Assembly (NCBI GenBank): GCA_045532655.1
Contig: JAZSGI010000244.1
Coordinates: forward strand, 1-40,896
Reading direction: 5' to 3'
Origin: JAVBQJ01 sp045532655
Lineage (GTDB): Bacteria; Verrucomicrobiota; Lentisphaeria; Victivallales; Victivallaceae
Length of the DNA stretch: 40,896 bases
Below are positions 31,255-40,660 of this stretch, in pieces; position 1 is the first letter of the stretch, and each line of letters begins with the position of its first letter. The translations under genes were made by a program, and so were the position numbers. Below the pieces are notes generated by a model. The model was not told where the DNA came from and did no database searches. It worked only from the letters and a program-made list of their open reading frames with translations.

Positions 31255-33417
31255 TCACTGACGGGAGGAACGGATTATTTGAAATTTCACTGTCTCTAGC
31301 CTGCCGCTGGATGGGAAAAATGCCGTAACGGTATAATTGCCGGGGGGCAGCCGTACTGTGAAGTTTTCACGTTCCCCGGTGAATTGCCCGTTACGGTACC
31401 ACAGTACTTCTGTCGGGCATGTTGTTGAAGTAACCTCAAAATCTATCTTCGCTGTGCCGCCTGCATCCGTATAGAATGTACCGTGACGGGGTTGAAGCAG
31501 TTTTTCTGCTGCCGGTGTTTCTGCCAGTGTTGAACATTTGCGGCAGGGGCGCAGCGGTATATCCTCTGCCGCCAGTGCTTTTATACGGCTGCTGCAGCCT
31601 GTCCATGCCCGCAAACCTGTTGTGCCGCATATATCTGTCATGCCAACTCCGGCATCTGATGCAGGAGGCCATGGCGAAGCTGGAACACTGTTATGCAGCA
31701 TGGTCAGGATACTTCCGGCCAACGGAGCGGCAGCTTCCACTCCCACAAGTCCGGATGCGGCTGTTCCGGATTTATTCCCTACCCAGACTACCACCGTAAA
31801 ATCCCTGTCCCAGGCTGCGCACCAGGCATCACGTCTGCCCTGTGATGTGCCGGTTTTCCACGCCGCATCTGCTTCCGGAGCCCCCGGCAGCGGACGCCGC
31901 AGCATTGAGTTGACCAGAAATGCCGCTGATTTGCTCCATATTCTGCTTCCCTGCGGCGGAAGTGTACCGGTTGTGAAGCGTAATTTGCCGTGGACTCCTC
32001 CATTGGCAAGAGCTGCGAATGCTTCTGCTGCTTCAAGGGGAGATATTTCCATGCCGCCGCCAAGGGCGGCACTCAAGCCCTGATTGGCACCTTGAGGTAC
32101 TGTAAAGCCGAAATCCCGGAGTTCTGCCTGCCATTCAGGAACTCCAACCTCAGACAGCAGGGTTACTGCCGGAATATTAAGTGAAGAGGCAAGGGCAAGG
32201 GCAGCTGTGGTACGGCCGGTAAATTCCCGTGAGAAGTTTTCCGGTACATAACCGTGAATATTTGTCTGTTCGTCAAGAACGACAGTTTCCGGCACAATGA
32301 GACCCTTTTTTATGGCGCAGCCGTAGATGAAAGGCTTCAGCAGGGAACCGGGACTGCGGCGGGCTGTTGCTGAATTGACCATGCCCGCTGCCGGAGAATC
32401 ATACTTTATCCCGCCGGTAAGTACTGGAACTGTCAGATCGTGATTATTGACAACGACTATGGCGCAATCGTTGACATTTTCCAGGGCGGCAATATGTTTG
32501 CGGGTCAGTTCCACAACGGCGTTTTGCCATTCGCCTGTCAGCGTTGTTTTTATTGCAGTGCCGGTTGTGTGCTGCGCTGTGATACGGCAGAAATGTTGAC
32601 TTTGCAGCCGTGATGAGGCTGCTTTGCCGGAGTAGTCGCCCGGATCGATAAACAATGGACGTGCGGCGATCTCTGCGGCTGCAGCGGGAGAAATCACATT
32701 GTGATACACAAAAAGGTTCAGTACTTCCTGACGGCGTTTTGCCGCCGCATCCGGATACTTGTCTGGGCGGAACGCATTGGGTCTCTGCGGGATGCCTGCC
32801 AGTACGGAAAGTTGCGCCCAGGTAAGATCTTCCGCTGTGGCGGAAAAATAATATTGTGCTGCAGTTTCTACACCGTATATCCTGCCGCCGAAGGGTAGAT
32901 TGTCAAGATAAAGACGCAGGATGGTATCTTTTGACAGATGCCGTTCCAGAGCCAGTGCCCGCAGGCTTTCCCTGATTTTGTTTTGCCATGAGCGGCCCCG
33001 GTAATCCAGGCAGCGGGCAAGCTGCATTGTAACTGTTGAGGCCCCGGAAACGATGCTCCTGCTGGTGAAATTCTGAAACGATGCACGCAGGACAGCGGCA
33101 AAATCTATGCCGCAATGCTCCCGGAACCGCCAGTCTTCAACGGCGGTGAATGCCAACTTAAGTTTTTCCGGGATCGTGCCGGGTATGCGCATGCGCCATT
33201 CACCCTCTGCGGTCGGGAATGTACCGATGTGGTTTCCGGAGCTGTCGGAAAAACGTATGCTGTAACTTCTGGCGGCAAGCAGACGGAAGACTGCTATCCC
33301 GGCTATTGCTGTGGAAGGTGGAAGCAGCAGACTGCCCGTGTAGAGCAGGAGAACGGCAAATGCGGTTATCAGCTTTGCCGCTCTCGTTAAAAAAACTTTT
33401 CCGGGGCAGGGTTTCAC
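31255..33417 (-). CDS. pbpC: Penicillin-binding protein 1C
   Basis: 720-residue bifunctional peptidoglycan synthase. One N-terminal membrane helix (about 13-45). Transglycosylase (GT51) motifs: TAVEDWRFREHCGIDF near residue 91, GASTVTMQLARCLDYRG, KIRESLRALALE and LRLYLDNLPFGGRIYG. Transpeptidase motifs: SLLK with nucleophile Ser358, SSLN and KTGTSQGRRDAW. The C-terminal 90 residues are the BiPBP_C domain (HGTFYTDAGG and WYRNGQF), specific to PBP1C. It lies 13 bases after the alpha-2-macroglobulin gene in one operon, the known yfhM-pbpC association, where the macroglobulin traps proteases that enter through damaged envelope while PBP1C repairs the wall. Confidence 0.95.
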   Translation of the reverse strand: MKPCPGKVFLTRAAKLITAFAVLLLYTGSLLLPPSTAIAGIAVFRLLAARSYSIRFSDSSGNHIGTFPTAEGEWRMRIPGTIPEKLKLAFTAVEDWRFREHCGIDFAAVLRASFQNFTSRSIVSGASTVTMQLARCLDYRGRSWQNKIRESLRALALERHLSKDTILRLYLDNLPFGGRIYGVETAAQYYFSATAEDLTWAQLSVLAGIPQRPNAFRPDKYPDAAAKRRQEVLNLFVYHNVISPAAAAEIAARPLFIDPGDYSGKAASSRLQSQHFCRITAQHTTGTAIKTTLTGEWQNAVVELTRKHIAALENVNDCAIVVVNNHDLTVPVLTGGIKYDSPAAGMVNSATARRSPGSLLKPFIYGCAIKKGLIVPETVVLDEQTNIHGYVPENFSREFTGRTTAALALASSLNIPAVTLLSEVGVPEWQAELRDFGFTVPQGANQGLSAALGGGMEISPLEAAEAFAALANGGVHGKLRFTTGTLPPQGSRIWSKSAAFLVNSMLRRPLPGAPEADAAWKTGTSQGRRDAWCAAWDRDFTVVVWVGNKSGTAASGLVGVEAAAPLAGSILTMLHNSVPASPWPPASDAGVGMTDICGTTGLRAWTGCSSRIKALAAEDIPLRPCRKCSTLAETPAAEKLLQPRHGTFYTDAGGTAKIDFEVTSTTCPTEVLWYRNGQFTGERENFTVRLPPGNYTVTAFFPSSGRLETVKFQIIRSSRQ

Positions 33418-33430
33418 CGCAACATCCGTT

Positions 33431-36400
33431 TTACTGTACGGTCAGGGGTGTTTCTGCGGAGGAAACAACGGCCCTGACTGCCGGAGCGTACATATCTTCT
33501 GCAATCGCCGCCGGAACGGTATAAGTACCGCGGCTTGTCGCCCTGACCGGGATATGGATAACTGTTCCGGCAGGGGTCGCACTGTCAAAAACGAGCACTC
33601 TGTCGGCAAGCAGTTCGCTGCGGCGCGGGGCATGATTGCGGTTTGTGCCGTCAGCTTCACGGGTGACAAAACGGACATCTTCGGCTTCTACGCCTCCCGG
33701 AAGCAGGGCGGCGATGACGATATCATCTTTGACGCCGTCAAGTGAGGTCAGAACCAGTTCCATAGTGAAAAGGTCACCCCGTTTGACTTCGGTTACGGCT
33801 GTTCCGTTACGGTCAAGGAAGCGGCGGGTGAGGCTGATACCGTCGGATACGCTCTGCATATCGCCGGTTATACCGCGGATGACTCCGGTCACTGTAATGC
33901 TGCCGGGGCCGTCATTACGTATCTGCATGGGAACATTGCCGGAATTTTCGATAACGGCCTGTTCGCCTGCGGCAAAGGATCTTTCGCCGTTTTGGTCCGT
34001 TACGGTAAAAGCGGCTTTTTCTGTGCCTTTGACAGAAGCGTAACCGGCCAGGGCAAATGCGCTCCATGCCATTTCCTGTGTTGTGGCGGAATCGGCAAGG
34101 GAAATAGTTTCCAGCTCTCGTGCCAGCTGTATGATATTTTCATCATCAGGGATCATTTCTGTTCCTGCGGCAAGGAGCATGCCCATACGGCGTACTTCGC
34201 TGCCGGTCCATCCGGAGGAATCGGCAGAGGAGAGCCACGGTTTGCCTTCAAGACCTTCCCGGAAAAATTTGAGTCCGTCTTCGCCGTTGCCTGCGGAATA
34301 AAGAGCGTAGCCGCACAATGCCATGGCGAAATGCTGATCTCCGGCGTCTTGGGCTTCATAAGCGATCTGACGGAGTTTGGTTGTGATCTTCCTGCCGTTA
34401 CGGGCGAGGACTGTACCGGCAAGGGCACGGCGTTCCAGTGCAGCTGTGCCGGAGGAATTCATTACAGTATATTCCAGATAATTGCAGAGGTCGTTCAGCA
34501 TATTTTCCGGCACCTGTATCCCTCTTTCTTGAGCTGCGGTAAGCAGAAGTCCGCAGTAAACAGTTACATCAGGGGAAACTTCGCTGTCGCTGTCCCACAT
34601 CCTTATGCCGCCGGATCTGTTCTGGCGAGTCCGCAGGGTCGCCAGTGTGCCGGTAACGGCATCAACCGCTCCGGGGGCGAAACTTTCCGGGATAAGTCCG
34701 AGTTTGATCATGGGGGCGGCGGCCAGCAGCGGCAGGGCTCTGGAAATCAGCTGTTCGCTGCAGCCGTAGGGGTATCCGCTGAGCCACTCGAGGCGGCTGC
34801 CGAGATTGGTGCCGGGAGTTGAACCGATGGTGACAACGGCATTGAGTATTGTCTGCATTCCTGCTTCGCTGCAGTTGACTGAAACAGTTTCACCGGGAGC
34901 GGCAGTTGCTGCTGTAAAGCGGGTTTCCGGCAGTACAGGCGGTCTGAAGGTTATCTGCCGGTCAACGGTTGCAGAGACATCATTGTTTACAACTGTTGCT
35001 GTAATGGTGCAGGTACCGTCAGCATCGGGGGCGGCTTGGAAAATGAGTGTTTCGGTGCCGGAAGTACCTGCGGCAACATCCTTTTGACCGGAAAGTGTAC
35101 CGGAAACGACTTCTGCGGCTCCGTCCACTGTTATTGTCCACTGGAATCCTGTATCGGATGATTTATGGTTGAAAAGTTCAAAAACAGCTTCAAAAGTGTC
35201 ACCGCCTGCAGCGGCACGGGGAAGAGAAAGCACAGGGGTGAAATCTTCCCGCACAATAAATCTGCCTGCTGTTTCGCCTATTGCATCATCGCTGCCTGCG
35301 GCAATAAAGAGTGTATATTCGCAACTTTCCGTATCCGGGACATCTATGGTCAGGACACAGTTACCGTCGGCATCGGTCACAGCCGGTACGGCAATGATAT
35401 CGCCATGATCTTCCGGTTGCTGATTGAGGGTCAGAGTCTGCAGGGCTTTGTTGAGCATACTGTCACCGCCGGGAAGTGATGAGGCGGTGAGTGAGAATTG
35501 GGGATAGAGATCGCTGTAACAGTCAAAAAAGTTCCATGTATTCAGGCGGGGGCCGTGGAAATGTTTGAAGAAAGTCGTTCCGGTAAGTCCGGTCAATGCC
35601 AGTGTGCCGGAATTTACTGCCCAGGCTCTGATTTCTGTTCCTTCGCCGCTGCCGGTTTTTACGGGGATGGTCAGGCGGCTGCCGGGGGTTGTTTCAGCGG
35701 GGATCTCTGCGCTGACGGAGAGTTGTCTTGCACTTTGATCCACATTGAGGGAGGCTATCCCGAAACTGCGGCGCATTTCTGTGGCGCCGGAGGGATCAGC
35801 AGTGAGTACCGTGAAGGCGAGACGGACTGCGCCGTAAACGGTATCTTCAGGGATGGTATATTCAAAAATATTTGTTCCGGCGTTGCCCTGGAATTCATAA
35901 ATATTTCCTTCTGAATCTGCTGTGCTGACCACTGTTACGGTTGAAGGCTCATCCAGTTCAAAAGTCACCAGAGCCACATCGCCGGGTTTGTAACTGGCGG
36001 CATCGCTGGTAAATGGTATCACCATGAGATTCCCGGAGTGTATACCGGCATCCTCGTTGACAAGGGCCACTTCGCGCACGCACTGCATACCTGTTGCCGG
36101 ATCGGTCACGGTAAGCAGGTAATTGGTTTCTGCGGCAGGGCATGGGATTGTAAATGAACCGCTGCTTGCTCCCGGATCGATCCTGACGGAACCTTCGCCT
36201 GCCGGATAATGACGCTGTACCCACTGGCGGCGGATATTGTTGCTGTAGGTGGAAACAAATGAATATTCCCATTCCAGCCGTTCCAGTTTCCAGTTCAGGG
36301 AGTCACATTCCATAGGTACGGCATCGTTGCCGCTGTCAATGGATATCCACTGCACGGTAAGAAGTTCAGGAGCGGTGAGTGAGACAAGTGTTCCGAGATA

Positions 36401-38188
36401 ACCTCTGTCGGGGTATATGGTGAAATTTTTTGAAGCGGAAACAGGACGGCTTGCACCGGGCATGACTGTAACTGTTGCCCGCTGTTCCAACACGGCATTC
36501 ACCGGAACACTGCCGGTATCGGGTGACTGAAGGACAAAGGAGAATTTGCCTGTTTCAGCGGTGAACCCGTTTACCGGGGGCTGATAGGCGGAGATATCCG
36601 GTTCGGCACCGAAGACATAACCGGGGAAACCGTCCGGTTTGAAACGTTTGTATTCATTATAGAAATTTACGGTTACCGGAACCTGTGACACCGGTTGTCC
36701 GAAAAAGTAACCTGCGTAACCGGAAATCATTTCCTCCGTGTCATCCAGTGTGATCCGCACTGTATCCGGTTTGAAATCTGCCGAAAGAACGCTGGCACTG
36801 CCGTAACAGACCTCCATTTCGCTGCCCGGTTGTCCGGCGCAGATGGTATAAATCCCCTGTTGGGAACCTGCCGGAAGGTGAAAGTCAAAGTCGGCAAATC
36901 CGTTTACGGTACATTCCAGAAGTTCCCGCTGCAGAAGTTTGCCGTCAGTGTCGTAAACAGCTGCACCAACTGGCATAATTCCGGGGGATGTACCGGTAAT
37001 ATCGTCCCGCAGAAGCATCACGATTTTTATGGTTTCGCCGGGACGGATCAGGTCACGTACAGGTTGTATTTTGGCCCGTATTGCGTTTTCAGAGGCTTCT
37101 GCTCCTGAAAGATCAAATTCGCTCAAGTTGAGGCTGGAACTGAAATAGGAACAGGGCAGGGTATTGCAGTCGTTTAGGTTGTAGACTTTGATGAGTTCAG
37201 GGTAATCGCCGGGGTCTGCAGAAAGGTCGAACCAGAGCGTAACTGAACCGTTACTGTCGCTTTCTCCTTCGGCGAGATCCTGCTTCTTGCTGCTTACAAG
37301 TTGTACTGTCGCTCCGGGAATGGGGGTGCCGTCGGTAAGGGAGTGCAGACTGACGATAACTTTTTCGTCGGCAAAGGCACAACTTATACCGATATCGGAA
37401 ACTGTGAGCGGATATGCTTTGCCCCAGAGGTCGGGATGATCGGCTTTGAGTATATAGAAGCCGGGTTCACGGCCGGGCAGCAGCAAATCAAGATCAAGGT
37501 CAAAATATCCGTATCCGTCGTCGCTGACTGCAGGGAGTTTCACTGTTGTCTCGGATACTTTACGGCTCATGCTGCAGCTCTGGGTATCGGCTGTGCCCTG
37601 ATTATTGGCATAGCCTTCATAGAGAGTGAAGTTTATTTCATTCATCTTACGGTATTTGAAAGGCAGTGACCAGATATTGCCGCAGGGCGGGAATATACGG
37701 CCCTCTGAAAGCAGCTGCAGGTCGGGACTGAGTGGGGCGGTCACTATGTTCAAATTGAAATCCCTGTCCATCATCATCACGCCTTCGGCATCGGCAAGAC
37801 CTTTGCCGATGGTAACTCTGTACATCGTGTCAGGTTGGAAAGCGGGCTTGAATGAGTATTTTGCCGACACATAACCTGCCGGATAAATATCCAGTCCGGT
37901 ATCAGTGACTGGGTCTGTAATAATATTGGCGGCGAGGCTTTCTATGGAAACGGGACTGTTGAAAGTTATTTCGATCTCATTGTCCCAGCGCCAGTGATAT
38001 GCGGAAACAACAGAAAGCGGGGGCAGTGATGGCAATATGTCACATTCTTGCATCGCCGGGATCGGTTCCGGGACGTCCGGGGCGGTAACTCCGGTGGTTT
38101 TGAAGTTGAAAAACAGGCTAACAGCCAGACCGGCGGCCAAAAGAAGTGCCGCTCCCGCAAAAAACTTTGACTCTCTTGATAATGACAT
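33431..38188 (-). CDS. Bacterial alpha-2-macroglobulin
   Basis: 1585-residue periplasmic protease trap. It begins with a signal anchor (KFFAGAALLLAAGLAVSLFF, residues 8-27) with no lipobox cysteine, so it is held by a membrane helix and not by lipid as in E. coli YfhM. A series of macroglobulin beta domains follows, then the thioester region with YPYGCSEQLISRALPLL, the reactive cysteine being residue 1143 (Cys-Ser-Glu-Gln), and an alpha-alpha toroid thioester domain (about 1140-1420). The C-terminal domain ends in a receptor-like beta sandwich. GGGAGG precedes the ATG. Paired with pbpC downstream. A further bait region cannot be located by reading alone. Confidence 0.93.
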   Translation of the reverse strand: MSLSRESKFFAGAALLLAAGLAVSLFFNFKTTGVTAPDVPEPIPAMQECDILPSLPPLSVVSAYHWRWDNEIEITFNSPVSIESLAANIITDPVTDTGLDIYPAGYVSAKYSFKPAFQPDTMYRVTIGKGLADAEGVMMMDRDFNLNIVTAPLSPDLQLLSEGRIFPPCGNIWSLPFKYRKMNEINFTLYEGYANNQGTADTQSCSMSRKVSETTVKLPAVSDDGYGYFDLDLDLLLPGREPGFYILKADHPDLWGKAYPLTVSDIGISCAFADEKVIVSLHSLTDGTPIPGATVQLVSSKKQDLAEGESDSNGSVTLWFDLSADPGDYPELIKVYNLNDCNTLPCSYFSSSLNLSEFDLSGAEASENAIRAKIQPVRDLIRPGETIKIVMLLRDDITGTSPGIMPVGAAVYDTDGKLLQRELLECTVNGFADFDFHLPAGSQQGIYTICAGQPGSEMEVCYGSASVLSADFKPDTVRITLDDTEEMISGYAGYFFGQPVSQVPVTVNFYNEYKRFKPDGFPGYVFGAEPDISAYQPPVNGFTAETGKFSFVLQSPDTGSVPVNAVLEQRATVTVMPGASRPVSASKNFTIYPDRGYLGTLVSLTAPELLTVQWISIDSGNDAVPMECDSLNWKLERLEWEYSFVSTYSNNIRRQWVQRHYPAGEGSVRIDPGASSGSFTIPCPAAETNYLLTVTDPATGMQCVREVALVNEDAGIHSGNLMVIPFTSDAASYKPGDVALVTFELDEPSTVTVVSTADSEGNIYEFQGNAGTNIFEYTIPEDTVYGAVRLAFTVLTADPSGATEMRRSFGIASLNVDQSARQLSVSAEIPAETTPGSRLTIPVKTGSGEGTEIRAWAVNSGTLALTGLTGTTFFKHFHGPRLNTWNFFDCYSDLYPQFSLTASSLPGGDSMLNKALQTLTLNQQPEDHGDIIAVPAVTDADGNCVLTIDVPDTESCEYTLFIAAGSDDAIGETAGRFIVREDFTPVLSLPRAAAGGDTFEAVFELFNHKSSDTGFQWTITVDGAAEVVSGTLSGQKDVAAGTSGTETLIFQAAPDADGTCTITATVVNNDVSATVDRQITFRPPVLPETRFTAATAAPGETVSVNCSEAGMQTILNAVVTIGSTPGTNLGSRLEWLSGYPYGCSEQLISRALPLLAAAPMIKLGLIPESFAPGAVDAVTGTLATLRTRQNRSGGIRMWDSDSEVSPDVTVYCGLLLTAAQERGIQVPENMLNDLCNYLEYTVMNSSGTAALERRALAGTVLARNGRKITTKLRQIAYEAQDAGDQHFAMALCGYALYSAGNGEDGLKFFREGLEGKPWLSSADSSGWTGSEVRRMGMLLAAGTEMIPDDENIIQLARELETISLADSATTQEMAWSAFALAGYASVKGTEKAAFTVTDQNGERSFAAGEQAVIENSGNVPMQIRNDGPGSITVTGVIRGITGDMQSVSDGISLTRRFLDRNGTAVTEVKRGDLFTMELVLTSLDGVKDDIVIAALLPGGVEAEDVRFVTREADGTNRNHAPRRSELLADRVLVFDSATPAGTVIHIPVRATSRGTYTVPAAIAEDMYAPAVRAVVSSAETPLTVQ

Positions 38189-38214
38189 ATTTACCTCCCG
38201 TTTGTCAGATGGGT

Positions 38215-38244
38215 AATATATAACATATTTATGATAATTTCCAA
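38215..38244 (-). promoter_or_regulatory. Promoter of the macroglobulin-pbpC operon
   Basis: Minus strand: TTGGAA at 38244-38239, 18 bases, TATATT at 38220-38215, about 25 bases before the start codon. Confidence 0.5.
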
Positions 38245-38282
38245 CTGGTTTTTGTAAAAAAAACAGAAAAAATTTTTATTGA

Positions 38283-38320
38283 TCCAGGAAATGCCTTCTT
38301 CCCTGATTTTCCTGGAATTT
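38283..38320 (+). terminator. Terminator-like hairpin with no upstream gene
   Basis: TCCAGGAAA (38283-38291) and TTTCCTGGA (38308-38316) form a 9-bp stem with a 16-base loop, followed by ATTTTT. It sits between two divergent promoters where no plus-strand gene ends. Confidence 0.5.
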
Positions 38321-38365
38321 TTCCGGCACTCTTCAACTTTTTTTCAACTTTTTTACTTTTTCCAT

Positions 38366-38394
38366 TTGCCTATTTCCAAAACATAAGCTATGTT
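38366..38394 (+). promoter_or_regulatory. Promoter of the exported-protein / permease pair
   Basis: TTGCCT at 38366-38371, 17 bases, TATGTT at 38389-38394, 45 bases before the start codon. Confidence 0.45.
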
Positions 38395-38439
38395 ATCCAA
38401 TAAGCATATCTTAATTCACAACTTTTCAGGAGGTTTTTT

Positions 38440-39123
38440 ATGAGCCGTTTTTTGAAGACAGCCGTTCTTGCAGTGCTTTTTGTTACCGCTTTTTCCGCCT
38501 ATGCCGTTCTTGATTTCCTGCAGCCTTATCAGGGCCCCGGCAAGGATGTTGTTACCCTTGTCATTACCGGTAACTACAGAGTTCCCCGCCTGTTGGCAGA
38601 TCTTATCCAGAACGAGAGCCGTCAGCCTTATCTACTTCTGCCCGCCGTTCAGGATGTCGATCAGAATACCCTCTATTTCTGCCCTGTAAATCCCAAGAAA
38701 CCCGCTCTCCAGATCAAAAGAGAGGATTTTGCCAGATTTATCCGTTTTGTCAATCCCGACAAGGTCGTTATTCTCGGCGATACTTCCTATGTCGCAAAGG
38801 AGTTTGTTGATTCCATCAGCCCCAATATCCCCGTTATTACTGTTACCGGTGACTGGAACCGTGCCGCCGAAACCCTCGGCACCGCTCTCAACCTCAGCAA
38901 CCTCCGCGGCGATTTCAACTACCTTTACGGTAAACTCGAAAAAACCGACGGTCTCTATATCCCCGAAACTGCTCCCACCAAAGTGACCGAAGTCACCAGC
39001 CGCCCCGCTGCCGCTGATGTTGCCGGAGTCGTTGAACCGGAAGTGGAGCTCCCTGCAGAAGACCCCAATACTCCTGTTGAATCAGAAGTTGAAATTGAGG
39101 TTGAGGAAACCCCCGCTGAATAA
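38440..39123 (+). CDS. Exported protein of unknown function with acidic tail
   Basis: 227 residues; AGGAGG nine bases upstream of the ATG. Signal peptide MSRFLKTAVLAVLFVTAFSAYA. The mature part (about 30-170) reads as an alternating alpha/beta domain: VVTLVITGNYRVPRLLADLI, NPDKVVILGDTSYVAKEFVD and IPVITVTGDWNRAAETLG, suggesting a Rossmann-like fold without a nucleotide loop I can recognise. The last 45 residues are rich in Pro, Val and Glu (EVEIEVEETPAE) and probably unstructured. No family recognised. It precedes an ABC-2 permease by 26 bases and may be an extracytoplasmic partner of that transporter. Confidence 0.8.
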   Translation: MSRFLKTAVLAVLFVTAFSAYAVLDFLQPYQGPGKDVVTLVITGNYRVPRLLADLIQNESRQPYLLLPAVQDVDQNTLYFCPVNPKKPALQIKREDFARFIRFVNPDKVVILGDTSYVAKEFVDSISPNIPVITVTGDWNRAAETLGTALNLSNLRGDFNYLYGKLEKTDGLYIPETAPTKVTEVTSRPAAADVAGVVEPEVELPAEDPNTPVESEVEIEVEETPAE

Positions 39124-39149
39124 CCCGCAGCATAAATTTTGTGACAGCT

Positions 39150-40127
39150 ATGCGTAACTTTTTTGCCATCACCAGAAATACGTTTACTGAAGTCATAAGA
39201 GAACCGATCTTCTGCATACTTCTCCTTTGCAGTGCTTCTCTTATTGCTCTCCTGCCCGCCCTTTCTCTCTTTGTTTTCGATGCCCAGATCAAAATGGTCA
39301 TCGACAGTTCCCTTGCCACAACCACCTTTATCGGTCTTCTGACCGCTGTGCTTTGTGCCAGTCAGACAGTCACAAGAGAAATGCGTGACGGAACTGTGCT
39401 TCTGCTCCTGGCAAAACCTGTGGCAAGAGCAAGTTTCGTCCTCGGCAAAATCACCGGTATCACATCCGCCGCTATGGTTTTTGTCTGGATCTGCAACGCT
39501 ATGACTGTTATCTCTCTTTATGTCGCTACAGATCAGTTCTGGTATAACTTTACTTTGCTCTATTCCACTCTTGCAGCTATCATCCTTGCCGCAGTTATTG
39601 CTCTCGCAGCAAACTTCTGGCGCGATTACAGCTTTGCCGGAGTTTTTTCCTTCGTTCTCCTTATCTTTGCAACTGCTATCGTCGCTTATTGTCTTATCTT
39701 CCTTGAAGAAGAACGTTTCAAGCTGCAGCAGGGATTCTCTATGGTCGAGGTCGCCAAAGTCCTCCTGCTGATCTTTTTCGCAGTCGCCGCCATGTCTGTT
39801 ATCGCTGTTATCTTCGCCTTGAAGTTTGAACTCGTGGCAAACCTCTGTATCTGTACTCTCATTTTCTTTATCGGTCTTATTTCAGGACATATTTTCGCTC
39901 CCGTTTATGAGTCCCAGTTCCTTAATTTTATCTGCTCTTTCTGTTATGCCGTTGCTCCTAACTGGCAGTTCTTCTGGCTGGCCGATGCCCTTGCCGGCGG
40001 CAGACCTGTACCATGGAGCTATGTCGGGGCTGCCGCTCTTTACGTTGTCCTGTATATCTCTCTCGGTTGTCTCTGGGCCGTTACTCTCTTCCAGACTCAG
40101 GAAGCCGCCAAAGACGCCCGTGTCTGA
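39150..40127 (+). CDS. ABC-2 type transporter permease
   Basis: 325 residues from ATG 39150 (MRNFFAITRNTFTEVIREPI); a GTG at 39141 is in frame, and neither start has a clear ribosome site. The N-terminal RNTFTEVIREP amphipathic segment and the CASQTVTREMRDGTVLLLLAKPVARASFVLGK loop (in two parts) are typical of ABC-2/NosY-like permeases. About seven hydrophobic helices follow the order expected: 22-45, 60-75, 100-125, 135-155, 165-185, 205-255, 295-315. No ATPase gene is present within the window, so the partner must lie elsewhere or be shared. The substrate is unknown. Confidence 0.88.
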   Translation: MRNFFAITRNTFTEVIREPIFCILLLCSASLIALLPALSLFVFDAQIKMVIDSSLATTTFIGLLTAVLCASQTVTREMRDGTVLLLLAKPVARASFVLGKITGITSAAMVFVWICNAMTVISLYVATDQFWYNFTLLYSTLAAIILAAVIALAANFWRDYSFAGVFSFVLLIFATAIVAYCLIFLEEERFKLQQGFSMVEVAKVLLLIFFAVAAMSVIAVIFALKFELVANLCICTLIFFIGLISGHIFAPVYESQFLNFICSFCYAVAPNWQFFWLADALAGGRPVPWSYVGAAALYVVLYISLGCLWAVTLFQTQEAAKDARV

Positions 40128-40353
40128 TCCGGTTGGCGCACGTTATAATCTCCTCCGGTTTGTTGATTGGTGGGGAGAGGATCTCCATAAGGTATCGCTC
40201 TTTTGCTGATGCCTTTTTTTTATGTCTTTTTGAGGAACTTTGTTTTTCCTTTTTTGCCGCTTTCACTGTATCCCCGTTATCACCGGAGAAGTATTACGCT
40301 TTCCTGATGCTTTTTACTTCGATAAAAAATTATTGAAAACAATATTGGAAAAT
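40128..40353. other. Intergenic stretch with no gene
   Basis: AT-rich, frames short and without ribosome sites. I see no clear terminator for the permease gene and no recognisable RNA. Confidence 0.6.
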
Positions 40354-40381
40354 TTGATTTTTCACGCTCTTATGCTATATT
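40354..40381 (+). promoter_or_regulatory. Promoter of the HndA/NuoE-like gene
   Basis: TTGATT at 40354-40359, 16 bases, TATATT at 40376-40381 with TGC just before it (extended -10). Confidence 0.6.
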
Positions 40382-40387
40382 TAAAAG

Positions 40388-40660
40388 GTGATCTTAAACC
40401 TTAGCCAAGGAATCTTTTAATTTTATGCGTTGCGGTAATTTATCTTTTTTGCCGGATAACAGTTCCGTCTGCCGGCAATTTCAACCCTTACCACAACTGT
40501 ATACCGGCGGCAGACGATGTTGTCTGCCTCACCGGGTCTGAATCAGTGTCCGATCCCGCTGCAGCGCAGAATCCTCCAAGGCATCTTGCCGGTTTTCTCT
40601 CTGCCGGGTTATAAATATTAAATTGTCAACAGAACATAAACAATTAACAGGGAGAAAATT
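40388..40660 (+). promoter_or_regulatory. Long leader with mutually exclusive hairpins
   Basis: About 270 nt between promoter and start codon. Stem C: TTGCCGG (40449-40455) with CCGGCAA (40472-40478). Stem B: GGCAGAC (40509-40515) with GTCTGCC (40522-40528), loop GATGTT. Stem A: GTCTGCCG (40467-40474) with CGGCAGAC (40508-40515), which uses bases of both B and C. So B plus C and A are alternative folds, the logic of a riboswitch or attenuator. I do not recognise a known riboswitch class. Confidence 0.45.

Noticed and set aside
30954..31328. 124-codon plus-strand frame downstream of the pnp promoter
   Set aside because: The opposite strand reads as a glycosyltransferase C-terminus, which explains the open frame.
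40388..40660. Cobalamin or molybdenum-cofactor riboswitch before the HndA-like gene
   Set aside because: The conserved sequence boxes of those classes are not visible; only the alternative pairing can be supported.
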